Part shown: piece after piece, positions 17,282-26,582 of the stretch
Position numbering within the stretch: the first letter of the stretch is position 1
Layout of the letters: the number at the start of each line of letters is the position of its first letter
Source of the DNA: Arthrobacter sp. Leaf137
GTDB taxonomy: Bacteria; Actinomycetota; Actinomycetes; Actinomycetales; Micrococcaceae
Reading direction: 5' to 3'
Length of the DNA: 64,000 nt
NCBI RefSeq assembly: GCF_001423525.1
Contig: NZ_LMOI01000018.1
Coordinates: 257,167 to 321,166 of the forward strand
Made by a program: the position numbers and the translations under genes
The notes under the pieces: generated by a model
The model's input: only the letters and a program-made list of their open reading frames with translations
Databases searched by the model: none
Told to the model about the DNA's origin: nothing

Positions 17282-19001
17282 TCTCCTCCGCCCAAGCGCA
17301 TCCTCCGCGCCCGCCGCTTTACCCGCCGCCGTCCCCTCAGCCGAGCACGTCCTCGCCGTCCGGGGTCGCGGGGGCTACCGCCAGTACCGGATCCCGGCGC
17401 TCGCGGTCACCGCACGGGGCACCGTCCTCGCCGCCTACGACGGCAGGCCGAACCTCGATGACCTGCCCAGCCCCATCGATCTCCTGGTCCGGCGCAGCAC
17501 AGACAACGGGCAGACCTGGAGCGAACAGGCAGTGGTGCGGAGCGGCACTGGGCTGGAGGGCTTCGGTGATCCGAGCCTGCTGGTGGACGCCGAAACTGGA
17601 CGCATCTTCCTCTTCCACGCGGCCGGAACGCGCGCGGGCTTCTTCGAGTCAGCCACCGGGATGGCGCCGGACGACCCCACCATCCAGCACACCGACCTCA
17701 GCTGGTCCGACGACGACGGCGCCACCTGGCAGCACCGCCGCCTCACCGCGGAACTGAAGGGCAGCTCCCCCGCCGGCCGGGACGTCACCGGCATCTTTGC
17801 CGCCGCCGGACAGGGCATCCAGATCCACACCGGACCCTTCAAGGGCCGCCTGGTGCAGCAGTTCGTCCTCCTGTGCGGAGGGGAGATCACGGCCGCCTCC
17901 GCCTACAGCGACGACCACGGCGAGCGCTGGACGCTGGGGGAATTCATCAGCGCCGGAACCCACGGCGCGGCGCCCAACGAGAACAAAGTGGCGGCCCTGG
18001 ATGACGGACGGCTGCTGCTGCACAGCCGGGCAACGCCCCGGCGCCTGGCCGCCACTTCCTCGGACGGCGGCCACAGCTGGAGCCAGCTGGCGCCTGTCGA
18101 GGACCTTCCGGATCCCAGCGACAACGGCTCACTGTCCCGCTTCGACGGACTGCCGTCCGTCACGGGTTGCGCCGGCACGGCGACGGACCGGTGGCTGCTG
18201 GCCACCAACAACCGGGACACCTCGCTGCGCCGCAACACCGTCCTGAGCCTCTCACCGGATAACGGCAGCACCTGGCCTGCCGGGCTGGTGCTCTGCCCGG
18301 GAAGCTCGGCGTACTCCACGGCCACCCGGCTGCCCGACGGCAACATCGGCGTCCTGTACGAACGCCAGGGGTACCGCGAAATCGTGTTCGCCTCCATTCC
18401 TTCCTGGCAGCTGACGGACCAGCTTGCAGCGCAACCGCACCGAGAGCCCTCCACCCCGGAACCGGCTGCCGGACTCACCTTCAACATGGAACTCCGTTCC
18501 ATCACACCGGGCCTTCCGGAGGAGTGGCGTAACGCCGGCGAGTTCCACGTCATGGCGGACGACGGCGGCGACTGGGGTGCGGCGTCCAAGGAGATTGGCC
18601 AGGGCTACTCCGCCGGGCAGGCCCAGGTACTGGGCACCCGCGAGGCGCAGAACCTCAACTACGGCCCCATCATCCCCGGCTACAAGGCAGGCGACATCCT
18701 CGCGTTCACAGGCAGGGCACGGAACGACGGCGGCGATACAGTCACAGGGGTCAGGCTCACTGGGCCGGGGGCCGCGGCTTTCCCGGCCCGGGACCTCCTG
18801 CCGGGGGATGCGGCACTGTACTTCACGCCGTCGTACACCCTGACGGCGGGGGACGTGGAGCAGGAAGCCGTGACCATCACCTTCACCGTTAAAGGAACCA
18901 GCCGGGACACGGCATGGCAGCTGTCCAGGACCTTCCGGTTCATCATGGCCACCGGGGATGTCAGCGTAGAAGACGCGCCACCGGTCAGCTCCCCTCGATA
19001 A
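17271..19001 (+). CDS. Sialidase (GH33) without signal peptide, probably cytoplasmic
   Basis: A 576-residue GH33 enzyme. R40 is in YRQYRIPAL, D57 in LAAYDGRP, Asp boxes are RSTDNGQTW, SWSDDDGATW, YSDDHGERW and SSDGGHSW, Glu is in NENKVAAL, Arg in SLRRNTV and Tyr in GSSAYSTATRL. Unlike the neighbouring sialidase it has no hydrophobic leader: its N-terminus is a short Ala/Pro stretch. After the propeller (about 25-390), residues 420-560 hold a sandwich with LTAGDVEQEAVTITFTV, recalling the repeats of the secreted enzyme. A cytoplasmic enzyme would fit import of intact sialo-oligosaccharides. The start is GTG; the stop overlaps the convergent DUF4862-like gene by 17 bases. Confidence 0.88.
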   Translation: MTSYLLRPSASSAPAALPAAVPSAEHVLAVRGRGGYRQYRIPALAVTARGTVLAAYDGRPNLDDLPSPIDLLVRRSTDNGQTWSEQAVVRSGTGLEGFGDPSLLVDAETGRIFLFHAAGTRAGFFESATGMAPDDPTIQHTDLSWSDDDGATWQHRRLTAELKGSSPAGRDVTGIFAAAGQGIQIHTGPFKGRLVQQFVLLCGGEITAASAYSDDHGERWTLGEFISAGTHGAAPNENKVAALDDGRLLLHSRATPRRLAATSSDGGHSWSQLAPVEDLPDPSDNGSLSRFDGLPSVTGCAGTATDRWLLATNNRDTSLRRNTVLSLSPDNGSTWPAGLVLCPGSSAYSTATRLPDGNIGVLYERQGYREIVFASIPSWQLTDQLAAQPHREPSTPEPAAGLTFNMELRSITPGLPEEWRNAGEFHVMADDGGDWGAASKEIGQGYSAGQAQVLGTREAQNLNYGPIIPGYKAGDILAFTGRARNDGGDTVTGVRLTGPGAAAFPARDLLPGDAALYFTPSYTLTAGDVEQEAVTITFTVKGTSRDTAWQLSRTFRFIMATGDVSVEDAPPVSSPR

Positions 19002-19881
19002 GGGCGCACATCTGCCGCAGGCGGTCAACACGGCCCTGCACCGTCAGGCCCTCGCGAGGCAGCCCAACCTTGAAGCCGATGAATGGCCCCGTGCCGGCAG
19101 CCGCGAGGCACCGTTGGATTTCGGCGCGGTTGAGCAGGGAGCCCGGCGGCGACCCTTCCACCTCGACGGCCGGAAGGTGCGCGTCGATCCACGGGTAACC
19201 GAACTCCGTGGCGTCCGGTGAGCAACCGGAAAACATGACGCCCGCCAGGACGCCCGCCTCCCGGGCCTGCGCAATATGTTCGGCGGCAGTGTCCGGGTTG
19301 CGGGTTTCGATGACGGACCGGGCCCAGTTGATCACGAGGCCCACCCGGCCGTCAGCCTGTTCGCGGAGTGAGCGGACCACGTCCACCTCGTCGGTAAACG
19401 GCAGGAAGCCCTTCTCCGGCCTGCCGCTGGGCCGGGGCGCGTCGCAGTGTTCCACCAGCACCCGGGTGGTTCCCCAGGCCCAGTCGAGGATTTCGCTCAG
19501 CGATGCCCTGAACATGGCCGCATCGGCGCCGGGATGCGGCGCCGAATGCAGCTCGACGGCTTCCACCTGCCGCCCCTCGCCCTTCAGGCTGAGGACGAAG
19601 GCATGGAGCCCTGCCACGAATTCAAGGGCTTCCCGCCTGCCGCCGGCGTCCCTGGAGGCCAGTCCGAAAGCAGCCGATGCGTTCAGCCGCTGCATGGTGC
19701 CCGGTATTGAGGTCACGACGGCGGACCATCCCGCGGGTGCCCCGGCGGGCCAGGGGTTGCCGCCGTGCGGTCCGTACGGAAGTTCCAGTCCCCGTACAGC
19801 CTGGACGGATGCGAGCTCACGGTAGAACTCCTGCTGCGAGCCGGCAGGCTGGGCCGGATAAGCGCCGACGATGAGGGACAT
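18985..19881 (-). CDS. DUF4862-like TIM-barrel protein in the sialic acid locus
   Basis: 298 residues, beginning MSLIVGAYPAQPAG. It reads as a TIM-barrel of the sugar-isomerase/endonuclease-IV type: repeated beta-alpha units with acidic/His strand ends such as VEAVELHSAP, VLVEHCD and GLVINWARSVIE, and AGVMFSGCSPD. It matches my recollection of DUF4862, an uncharacterised actinobacterial family. ATG 19881 has GGAG 8 bases upstream; a longer frame to 19947 lacks one. It shares a control region and regulator site with the sialic-acid transporter operon and converges on the sialidase, so a role in sialic-acid handling (mutarotation, anhydro- or O-acyl forms, or a sugar-phosphate step) is inferred. 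nanA, nanK and nanE are all present, so it is not simply filling a missing core step. Confidence 0.75.
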   Translation of the reverse strand: MSLIVGAYPAQPAGSQQEFYRELASVQAVRGLELPYGPHGGNPWPAGAPAGWSAVVTSIPGTMQRLNASAAFGLASRDAGGRREALEFVAGLHAFVLSLKGEGRQVEAVELHSAPHPGADAAMFRASLSEILDWAWGTTRVLVEHCDAPRPSGRPEKGFLPFTDEVDVVRSLREQADGRVGLVINWARSVIETRNPDTAAEHIAQAREAGVLAGVMFSGCSPDATEFGYPWIDAHLPAVEVEGSPPGSLLNRAEIQRCLAAAGTGPFIGFKVGLPREGLTVQGRVDRLRQMCALIEGS

Positions 19882-19947
19882 TTCAAACTCCGTTGCTTGG
19901 AAGGTGGTGTGTCTGCAGGGCGATCGGGTGCAACTGAGCCGCCGCAC

Positions 19948-19977
19948 TTGACGGCTGGCTGTGATCGCCCTTACAGT
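19948..19977 (+). promoter_or_regulatory. Candidate promoter of the sialic acid import operon
   Basis: TTGACG (19948-19953) and TACAGT (19972-19977), 18-base spacer. The expected transcript start falls just before the operator at 19990, so a bound repressor would sit on the start region. Confidence 0.45.
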
Positions 19978-19989
19978 CTTTCTACGAGC

Positions 19990-20001
19990 TAGGACATCCT
20001 A
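19990..20001. promoter_or_regulatory. Candidate nan regulator operator (best copy)
   Basis: TAGGACATCCTA, a perfect palindrome apart from the central two bases, lies 34 bases before the transporter operon start and 109 bases before the divergent DUF4862-like gene. It is the clearest of four similar sites. Confidence 0.6.
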
Positions 20002-20034
20002 CATCCGATAAACATCTTTTGAATGGTGAGGCAC

Positions 20035-21675
20035 ATGAACAACATCAAGAACCTGCCGCTGGTCAATGACGCCAGCCGCCGGAACTTCCTGAAGCTGGGC
20101 GGGGCCATGGGCCTGGCCGCAGCCTTCGCCGGCTCCCTCGCAGCCTGCGGCGGTCCCGCCGCCACCACCACGGGCGCCACCGAAAACACCTCGCCCGTCA
20201 ACAAGGACCTCACCATCGAGGCCGGCATCTCCTACGCGCTGTCCACCGGGTTCGACCCCATCTCCTCTTCCGGCGCCACCCCGATGGCCGCCAACCTGCA
20301 CGTGTTCGAAGGCCTCATCGAACTGCACCCCGCCACCCGTGAGCCGTACAACGCCCTGGCCGCCGCGGACCCCAAGAAGGTCAGCGACACCCAGTACCAG
20401 GTGGCCATCCGGGACGGTGCCGTCTTCCACGACGGTACGCCGGTCACCGCCGAAGACGTGGTGTTCTCCTTTACCCGCGTGATGGACCCGGCCAACAAGT
20501 CGCTGTTCTCGCAGTTCATTCCGTTCATCCAGGAGGTCAAGGCCCTGGACGCCAAGACCGTGGAGTTCACGCTCAAGTACGCGTTCCCCGGCTTCGGGCC
20601 CCGCATCTCCGTGGTGAAGGTGGTGCCCAAGGCGCTGACCAACTTCCCGTTCGGTTCCGATCAGCTGAAGTCCTTCGACGCGAAGCCCGTAGGCACCGGA
20701 CCGTACAAGCTCATCTCCGCCGTCAAGGACGACAAGATCGTCTTCGAAGCCAACCAGGCCTACAACGGCCCGAAGCCTGCCTTGGCCAAGGGCATGACCT
20801 GGCTGCTGCTCTCCGATGCCGCCGCCCGCGTCACGGCCATGCAGTCCGGCCGCGTCCAGGCCATCGAGGACGTCCCGTACCTGGACATGGAGGGCCTGAA
20901 GTCGGCAGCCACCGTTGAATCGGTGCAGTCCTTCGGGCTGCTGTTCATGATGTTCAACTGCAACGCCGCACCCTTCAACAACAAGAAAGTCCGCCAGGCC
21001 CTCCACTACGGCCTGGACAAGGACTCCATCATCAAGAAGGCCCTGTTCGGCAACGCCAAGCCGGCCAGCTCCTACTTCCAGGAGGGCCACCCGGACTACG
21101 TCAAGGCCAAGAACGTCTACGGCTACGACGCCAAGAAGGCCGAGGACCTCCTCAAGGAAGCCGGCGTCACCAGCCTCGAGTTCGAGCTGCTCACCACTGA
21201 CACCGCCTGGGTCAAGGACGTGGCACCCCTGATGCTCGAATCCTGGAACAAGATCCCCGGTGTCAAGGTCACGCTCAAGAACCTGCAGTCCGGCGCCCTG
21301 TACACGGACCGCGTGGCCAAGGGCGACTACAAGGTTGTTGCCGCGCCGGGCGATCCCTCGGTGTTCGGCAACGACGCGGACCTGCTGCTGAGCTGGTTCT
21401 ACGCAGGTGACACCTGGATGAAGAACCGCGCTTTCTGGGGCGATACCCCGGAGCGGGTGCAGCTGGTGGACCTTATGTCCAAGGCTGGCCGCGCAACCAA
21501 GGAAGACGCCAAGAAGCTGACCGGCGAGATCGTGGACCTGGTGTCCGAGGAACTCCCCCTGTACCCGCTGTTCCACCGCCAGCTTCCCAGCGCCTGGGAT
21601 TCCAAGAAACTCAGCGGCTTCAAGCCCCTCCCCACCACCGGAGTGTCCTTCGTTGGTGTGGGCCGCACCGCCTAG
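20035..21675 (+). CDS. Sialic acid-type ABC transporter substrate-binding lipoprotein (SBP family 5)
   Basis: A 546-residue family-5 (peptide/nickel type) binding protein. A twin-arginine-like RRNFLKLGG precedes a lipobox (SLAAC, Cys at residue 38), so it is probably exported folded and lipid-anchored. Family marks are [24 protein letters not shown] and [14 protein letters not shown]. The SBP-permease-permease/ATPase-ATPase order beside nanA matches the SatABCD importer of Haemophilus ducreyi and SiaEFGI of Corynebacterium glutamicum, hence the sialic-acid assignment. ATG 20035 is chosen for GGTGAGG 4 bases upstream over 20023. First gene of a long operon running to at least nanA and probably nagA. 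Confidence 0.9.
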   Translation: MNNIKNLPLVNDASRRNFLKLGGAMGLAAAFAGSLAACGGPAATTTGATENTSPVNKDLTIEAGISYALSTGFDPISSSGATPMAANLHVFEGLIELHPATREPYNALAAADPKKVSDTQYQVAIRDGAVFHDGTPVTAEDVVFSFTRVMDPANKSLFSQFIPFIQEVKALDAKTVEFTLKYAFPGFGPRISVVKVVPKALTNFPFGSDQLKSFDAKPVGTGPYKLISAVKDDKIVFEANQAYNGPKPALAKGMTWLLLSDAAARVTAMQSGRVQAIEDVPYLDMEGLKSAATVESVQSFGLLFMMFNCNAAPFNNKKVRQALHYGLDKDSIIKKALFGNAKPASSYFQEGHPDYVKAKNVYGYDAKKAEDLLKEAGVTSLEFELLTTDTAWVKDVAPLMLESWNKIPGVKVTLKNLQSGALYTDRVAKGDYKVVAAPGDPSVFGNDADLLLSWFYAGDTWMKNRAFWGDTPERVQLVDLMSKAGRATKEDAKKLTGEIVDLVSEELPLYPLFHRQLPSAWDSKKLSGFKPLPTTGVSFVGVGRTA

Positions 21676-21696
21676 ACCTACCCACCGGAGACTACA

Positions 21697-22653
21697 TTGA
21701 GCACCATATTGCGACTGCTGGGCCGACGGCTCGCAGCCCTGCCGCTGATGGTCCTTGGCATCACCCTGCTGGTGTTCCTGGTCCTGCAGGCCGCCCCGGG
21801 AGACCAGGCAAGCAGCGCCCTGGGCGAGGGCGCCAGCGAGGAAGCCAAGGAACAGTACCGCCAGGCAAACGGCCTGAACGATCCGCTGCTGCTGCAGTAT
21901 GTGCGGTTCCTGGGCAAGCTCCTGCAGCTCGACCTCGGCGTCACCACGCCGCCGGCCAAGTCTGTGGCGAGCATGATCGGCTCGGCGTTCCCCCTGACGC
22001 TGCAGCTGACCTTCCTGGGCGTCATCATCGCCGTCGTGGTCTCCCTGGTCTTTGGCATCATCGGCGCCCTCTACCGGGACAAATGGCAGGACCAGCTGGT
22101 CCGCGTGTTCTCCATCGCCGCGGTGGCAACGCCGTCGTTCTGGCTGGGCATCCTCCTGATCCAGTGGTTCGCCCTGGGACCGGCAGCGATGTTTCCGTCC
22201 GGCGGCATTGCCACCCCGGAGTCCGGTTTCGGCGGCTGGCTCAACTCGATGGCGCTGCCCGCCCTGGCCCTCGGCATCCCGGTTTCGGCCTCGCTCATCC
22301 GGGTGGTCCGCACCTCCATGGTGGAGGAGCTGGACCGGGACTATGTCCGCACGGCCATCGGCAACGGCGTGCCGTACCGCGAGGTGGTCTCCAAGAACGT
22401 GCTCCGCAACGCACTTGTCACTCCGGTGACCGTGCTGGGGCTGCGGATCGGCTACCTGCTGGGCGGCGCCGTCGTGATTGAAATGATCTTTGCCCTGCCC
22501 GGCATGGGCCAGCTGATCCTCAATGGCATCACCAACCTGGACGTGAACCTGGTGCAGGGTGTGGTGCTGACCATTTCCGTCACTTTCGTCCTGGTGAACA
22601 TCGCCGTGGACCTGCTTTACCTGCTCATCAACCCCCGAATCAGGACCGTGTGA
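21697..22653 (+). CDS. ABC transporter permease, DppB type (sialic acid importer)
   Basis: A 318-residue inner-membrane permease with about six helices. It shows the DppB-type N-terminus (RLLGRRLAALPLMVLGITLLVF) and the EAA-loop region DRDYVRTAIGNGVPYREVVSKNVLRNAL. It starts with TTG 7 bases after CCGGAG. It is 21 bases downstream of the binding protein and 3 bases upstream of the fused permease-ATPase, so part of one transcript. Confidence 0.92.
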   Translation: MSTILRLLGRRLAALPLMVLGITLLVFLVLQAAPGDQASSALGEGASEEAKEQYRQANGLNDPLLLQYVRFLGKLLQLDLGVTTPPAKSVASMIGSAFPLTLQLTFLGVIIAVVVSLVFGIIGALYRDKWQDQLVRVFSIAAVATPSFWLGILLIQWFALGPAAMFPSGGIATPESGFGGWLNSMALPALALGIPVSASLIRVVRTSMVEELDRDYVRTAIGNGVPYREVVSKNVLRNALVTPVTVLGLRIGYLLGGAVVIEMIFALPGMGQLILNGITNLDVNLVQGVVLTISVTFVLVNIAVDLLYLLINPRIRTV

Positions 22654-22656
22654 CCC

Positions 22657-24792
22657 ATGCGCAGCAAACTCGCTGAACGTCTGAGCGCCCCCGGGATCCG
22701 CCTGCGGGCCCTGCCCTGGGGCTCCCGGCTGGCCCTCGCCTTCCTGGTGGTGATCGCCTTCGCCGCCGTCTTCGCCCCGGTCCTGGCACCGCACGATCCG
22801 CTGGAATCCTTCATGCCGGCCACTCCCCCGGGTGCCGAGCATTTCTTCGGCACCGACCGGCTGGGCCGCGACATCTTCTCCCGGCTGCTGTATGGCTCGC
22901 AGTCCTCGCTGATGATCGGCCTCGGCGCCGTGGCCCTGGCCGTCCTGGCCGGAGCGTTCCTCGGCTCGCTGGCCGCCACGTCCAGCAAGGCCGTCAACGA
23001 ACTCCTCATGCGCATCATGGATATCCTGATGGCGTTCCCCGGCATTGCCCTGGCCGCGGTGCTGCTGGCGGCCTTCGGCAACTCGGTACCCACCATCATC
23101 ATTGCCATCGCCATCATCTACACCCCGCAGCTGGCCCGCGTGGTCCGCGCCAACGTGCTCTCGCAGTACGGCGAGGATTACGTCCGTGCCGAGCGCGTCA
23201 TCGGTGCCGGCCGGTTCTACATCCTGGCCAAGCACATCGTCCGCAACACCGCAGCCCCCGTGCTGGTGTTCGCCACGGTGATGGTGGCCGACGCCATCAT
23301 CCTCGAGGCCTCGCTGTCCTTCCTGGGCGCCGGCGTCCAGGATCCCGCCCCGTCCTGGGGCAACGTGATCTCCTACGGCCGCAACCTGGTCCTGTCCGGC
23401 GGCTGGTGGGCCACCACCTTCGCCGGCCTCATCATCCTGCTCACCGTCCTGGCCTTGAACATCCTTGCCGAGGGCCTCACCGACGCCATGGTCAACCCCC
23501 GGCTGCGGCGCGCCCCGGTGGTGAAGGACGACGACGGTGCTGCCGCTTCCGTTGCCGGCGCAGCAGTCGCAGGTTCGGCCGTGGATACCGAGGTGGCCAC
23601 CTCGGTTGCGCAGCCGTCGATTGTGGAACAGCACGAACTCGACGCCGTCCTGCCGGCTTCCGGAACCACCCCCACCGAAGGCCGGCAGGACACCTCAGCG
23701 GTACTCACCGATGTTAGGACCGCCGCCAACCCGCACGCCCTGCTGGACCGTGAGCTGGAACTGCTCGCCGCCGTCGAGGCCACCCGCACGGACCGACTCC
23801 CCCAGGTCCCGGCGGACGCCCGGACGGTCCTCGAGGTCAGCAACCTCTCCATCCGGTTCCCCGGCCGGTTTGGCGAGACAGCCATCGTGGACAACGTCTC
23901 CTTCACCGTCCGCGAAGGCGAAACCATGGGCCTTGTGGGCGAGTCCGGTTGCGGCAAGTCCATCACGTCGCTGGCCGTCATGGGCCTGCTGCCCAAGACC
24001 GCCCGGATTAGCGGTTCCATCCGGTTCGACGGCAAGGAACTGCTGGATCCGGATACCAGCCACAGCAACACCAAGGCCTACCAGGGCCTGCGCGGCGAAC
24101 AGATCGCCATGGTCTACCAGGACGCCCTCAGCTCGCTGAACCCGTCCATGAAGATCAAGGACCAGATGCTGCAGCTGACCCGCCGCGGCGGCCGGAAGAC
24201 CCCGGCCGAGCTGCTGGAGATGGTGAAGCTCGATCCGGTCCGCACCCTGGCCAGCTACCCCCACGAATTGTCCGGCGGGCAGCGGCAGCGCGTGCTGATC
24301 GCCATGGCCTTGTCCCGTTCACCCAAGATTGTGGTGGCGGATGAGCCCACCACTGCCCTGGACGTCACAGTCCAGAAGCAGGTGGTGGACCTGCTCAACG
24401 AACTGCGCGAGCAGCTGGGATTCGCCATGGTGTTCGTCAGCCACGACCTCGCACTGGTGGCCTCCCTGGCGCACCGCATCACGGTCATGTACGCCGGCCA
24501 GGTGGTGGAATCCGCCCAGGCCTCCGAGCTGCTGCGGAACCCGAAGCACGAATACACCCGCGGCCTGCTCGGCGCGGTTCTCTCCATCGAGGCCGATGCC
24601 GCCCGACTGCACCAGATCCCCGGCACAGTCCCGTCACCCAACGACTTCGCCCCGGGGGACCGGTTCGCGCCGCGTTCCCTGCGCAGCGACGCCGACCCCA
24701 ACCAGCAGCTGGTCCTCACCGCCGTGGCTTCGGCCAACGGCGGGGATTCGGACCACTACTGGGCCAGCCACCGCAAGGAGGACGCCAAGTGA
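22657..24792 (+). CDS. Fused ABC permease-ATPase (DppC-DppD type) of the sialic acid importer
   Basis: 711 residues joining two normally separate subunits. Residues 1-285 are a DppC-like permease (HFFGTDRLGRDIFSRLLYG, then EDYVRAERVIGAGRFYILAKHIVRN in the EAA loop). About 95 residues of Ala/Thr/Val-rich linker follow, then an ATPase: Walker A GESGCGKS (near 427), Q-loop MVYQDALSSLNPS, signature LSGGQRQR, Walker B VVADEPTTALDV and the oligopeptide-type C-terminal domain. A similar permease-ATPase fusion is, as I recall, described for SatC of the H. ducreyi sialic-acid importer, which supports the substrate call. It overlaps the next ATPase gene by 4 bases. Confidence 0.9.
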   Translation: MRSKLAERLSAPGIRLRALPWGSRLALAFLVVIAFAAVFAPVLAPHDPLESFMPATPPGAEHFFGTDRLGRDIFSRLLYGSQSSLMIGLGAVALAVLAGAFLGSLAATSSKAVNELLMRIMDILMAFPGIALAAVLLAAFGNSVPTIIIAIAIIYTPQLARVVRANVLSQYGEDYVRAERVIGAGRFYILAKHIVRNTAAPVLVFATVMVADAIILEASLSFLGAGVQDPAPSWGNVISYGRNLVLSGGWWATTFAGLIILLTVLALNILAEGLTDAMVNPRLRRAPVVKDDDGAAASVAGAAVAGSAVDTEVATSVAQPSIVEQHELDAVLPASGTTPTEGRQDTSAVLTDVRTAANPHALLDRELELLAAVEATRTDRLPQVPADARTVLEVSNLSIRFPGRFGETAIVDNVSFTVREGETMGLVGESGCGKSITSLAVMGLLPKTARISGSIRFDGKELLDPDTSHSNTKAYQGLRGEQIAMVYQDALSSLNPSMKIKDQMLQLTRRGGRKTPAELLEMVKLDPVRTLASYPHELSGGQRQRVLIAMALSRSPKIVVADEPTTALDVTVQKQVVDLLNELREQLGFAMVFVSHDLALVASLAHRITVMYAGQVVESAQASELLRNPKHEYTRGLLGAVLSIEADAARLHQIPGTVPSPNDFAPGDRFAPRSLRSDADPNQQLVLTAVASANGGDSDHYWASHRKEDAK

Positions 24793-25595
24793 GCGCATCC
24801 ACCGGACAGCCCGTCATTGAGCTCAAGGGCGTCAAGGTCCACCACCGTGCCCGCACCGGGGGCCTCTTCCGCCCCAACGTGGTCAAGGCTGTCAACGGTG
24901 TGGACTTCACCATCAGCCGCGGCGAAACCGTGGGCATCGTAGGCGAATCCGGCTGCGGCAAATCCACCCTGGCATCCGTGCTGGTGGGCCTGCAGGCGCC
25001 TACATCCGGGGAGGTCCTGTTCCACGGCAAGCCCGCCATCAAGCGCAACGCCGCCATGCGGAAGGAGTTCGGCCGCTCCGTGTCCGTGGTGTTCCAGGAC
25101 CCCGCCACCGCGCTGAACCCGCGCATGACCATCCAGGACATCCTCACCGATCCGCTGCAGGTGCATGGCATCGGCAACGCCGCCAGCCGGGCTGCCAAGG
25201 TCCGGGAACTGCTCACGCTGGTAGGCCTGCCCGCCTCAGCGGCGGAAGTGACGCCGTCGCAGGTGTCCGGCGGCCAGCGGCAGCGCGTGGCCATCGCCCG
25301 GGCCCTCGCGCTGGATCCGGACATCATCGTGGCGGACGAGCCGACGTCGGCCCTGGACGTCTCCGTCCGCGCGCAGGTCCTGAACCTGCTCTCCGACCTC
25401 AAGGCGCGGCTGAACCTGGGGATGGTGTTCATCTCCCACGACATCCAGACCGTCCGCTACGTCTCCGACCGCATCTGCGTCATGTACTTCGGCGAGATCG
25501 TGGAGGAAGGCCCGGCCGCGCAGGTGTTCGACAACCCCAGCAACGACTACACCAAGAAGCTCCTCGGCGCGGCCCCCAGCCTGCTGCACACCTAG
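24789..25595 (+). CDS. ABC transporter ATP-binding protein, DppF type (sialic acid importer)
   Basis: 268 residues, the second ATPase of the importer. Walker A is GESGCGKST (near residue 52), the Q-loop is VVFQDPATALNPRMT, the signature is VSGGQRQR, Walker B is IIVADEPTSALDV and the H-loop is ISHD. The C-terminal LLGAAPSLLH belongs to the oligopeptide/nickel ATPase group. GTG start with a 4-base overlap to the fusion gene. Confidence 0.92.
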   Translation: MSASTGQPVIELKGVKVHHRARTGGLFRPNVVKAVNGVDFTISRGETVGIVGESGCGKSTLASVLVGLQAPTSGEVLFHGKPAIKRNAAMRKEFGRSVSVVFQDPATALNPRMTIQDILTDPLQVHGIGNAASRAAKVRELLTLVGLPASAAEVTPSQVSGGQRQRVAIARALALDPDIIVADEPTSALDVSVRAQVLNLLSDLKARLNLGMVFISHDIQTVRYVSDRICVMYFGEIVEEGPAAQVFDNPSNDYTKKLLGAAPSLLHT

Positions 25596-25642
25596 ACCAC
25601 CCATCCCCTCTCTTCTACCAACCCAGTTATCGGAGTTTTCCC

Positions 25643-26572
25643 GTGTCTTCCCAGTTCTCCGGCGTCATCCCGCCCGTCGTCACCCCCCGCCACGCAGACG
25701 GCAGCATCGACACCGCGTCGCTGCACAACCTCACCAACCACTTGCTCGACGGCGGCGTGTCCGGGCTGTTCGTCCTCGGTTCCTCCGCCGAGGTGCCCTA
25801 CATGACCAACGCCGAGCGCGACCTGGTGGTCAGCACCATCGCCGAAGCCAACGCTGCAGCCGGCGCCAAGGCGGTTCCGCTCATCGTCGGCGCCAACGAG
25901 CAGACCACCAACCGGGTGATCGAGGAGGCCAAGCGCGTGATCGACCTCGGTGCGGACGCCATCGTGGTCACCTCCATGTACTACGCCATCGGCAACGCCG
26001 AGGAGACCGAGACCCACTTCCGCAGCATCCACGCCGCCGTCAGCAAGCCGATCTTCGCCTACGATGTGCCCGTCCGCACCCACTTCAAGCTCCCCACTGA
26101 CCTGCTGGTCCGGCTGGGCCGCGAAGGTGTCATCGCCGGCGTCAAGGACTCCTCCGGGGACGACGTCTCCTTCCGCCAGCTCCTCCTCGCCGCACGGGAC
26201 ATCGACAACTTCGATGTCTTCACCGGCCACGAAGTAGTGGTGGACGGCGCCCTCCTGGGCGGCGCCCAGGGCGTGGTCCCGGGCTTGGGCAACGTGGACC
26301 CGCGCGGCTACCGGAACCTCGTGGACGCCGCAGCCGCAGGCGACTGGGCCAAGGCTGCCGCCGAGCAGGACCGCCTGGCCGACCTCTTCGAGATCGTCTA
26401 CACCCCCAACGGCCGGGTTTCCGGCGGCGCGGCGGGACTGGGCGCATTCAAGACCGCGCTGCAGGTCATGGGAGTCATCGAATCCAACACCATGAGCGCA
26501 CCCATGCCGGCGCTGAACGAGGACGAAACCAAGGCCATCCGCGGCATCCTCGAACGCAACGGCCTGGTATAA
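25643..26572 (+). CDS. nanA: N-acetylneuraminate lyase (DapA/NanA family)
   Basis: A 309-residue aldolase assigned to cleavage of N-acetylneuraminate into pyruvate and N-acetylmannosamine. Schiff-base K168 is in GVKDSSGD and Y140 in FAYDVPVRT; both are in register for the family. The carboxylate-binding loop, GTTGE in many relatives, reads GSSAE (46-50), so relaxed or altered specificity is possible. The call as NanA rather than DapA rests on the neighbouring transporter, nanK, nanE and nagA. GTG start, 47 bases after the importer ATPase. Confidence 0.88.
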   Translation: MSSQFSGVIPPVVTPRHADGSIDTASLHNLTNHLLDGGVSGLFVLGSSAEVPYMTNAERDLVVSTIAEANAAAGAKAVPLIVGANEQTTNRVIEEAKRVIDLGADAIVVTSMYYAIGNAEETETHFRSIHAAVSKPIFAYDVPVRTHFKLPTDLLVRLGREGVIAGVKDSSGDDVSFRQLLLAARDIDNFDVFTGHEVVVDGALLGGAQGVVPGLGNVDPRGYRNLVDAAAAGDWAKAAAEQDRLADLFEIVYTPNGRVSGGAAGLGAFKTALQVMGVIESNTMSAPMPALNEDETKAIRGILERNGLV

Positions 26573-26582
26573 AGCCCTTGGG

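Noticed and set aside
19999..23634. 1211-codon open frame on the minus strand opposite the importer genes
   Set aside because: It is the antisense shadow of high-GC coding sequence: Gly/His/Asp/Gln rich with no recognisable domain, while the plus-strand genes have clear motifs, ribosome sites and operon spacing.
25643..26572. Gene considered as dapA (dihydrodipicolinate synthase)
   Set aside because: Family motifs alone do not decide, but placement between a sialic-acid-type importer and nanK-nanE-nagA strongly favours NanA.
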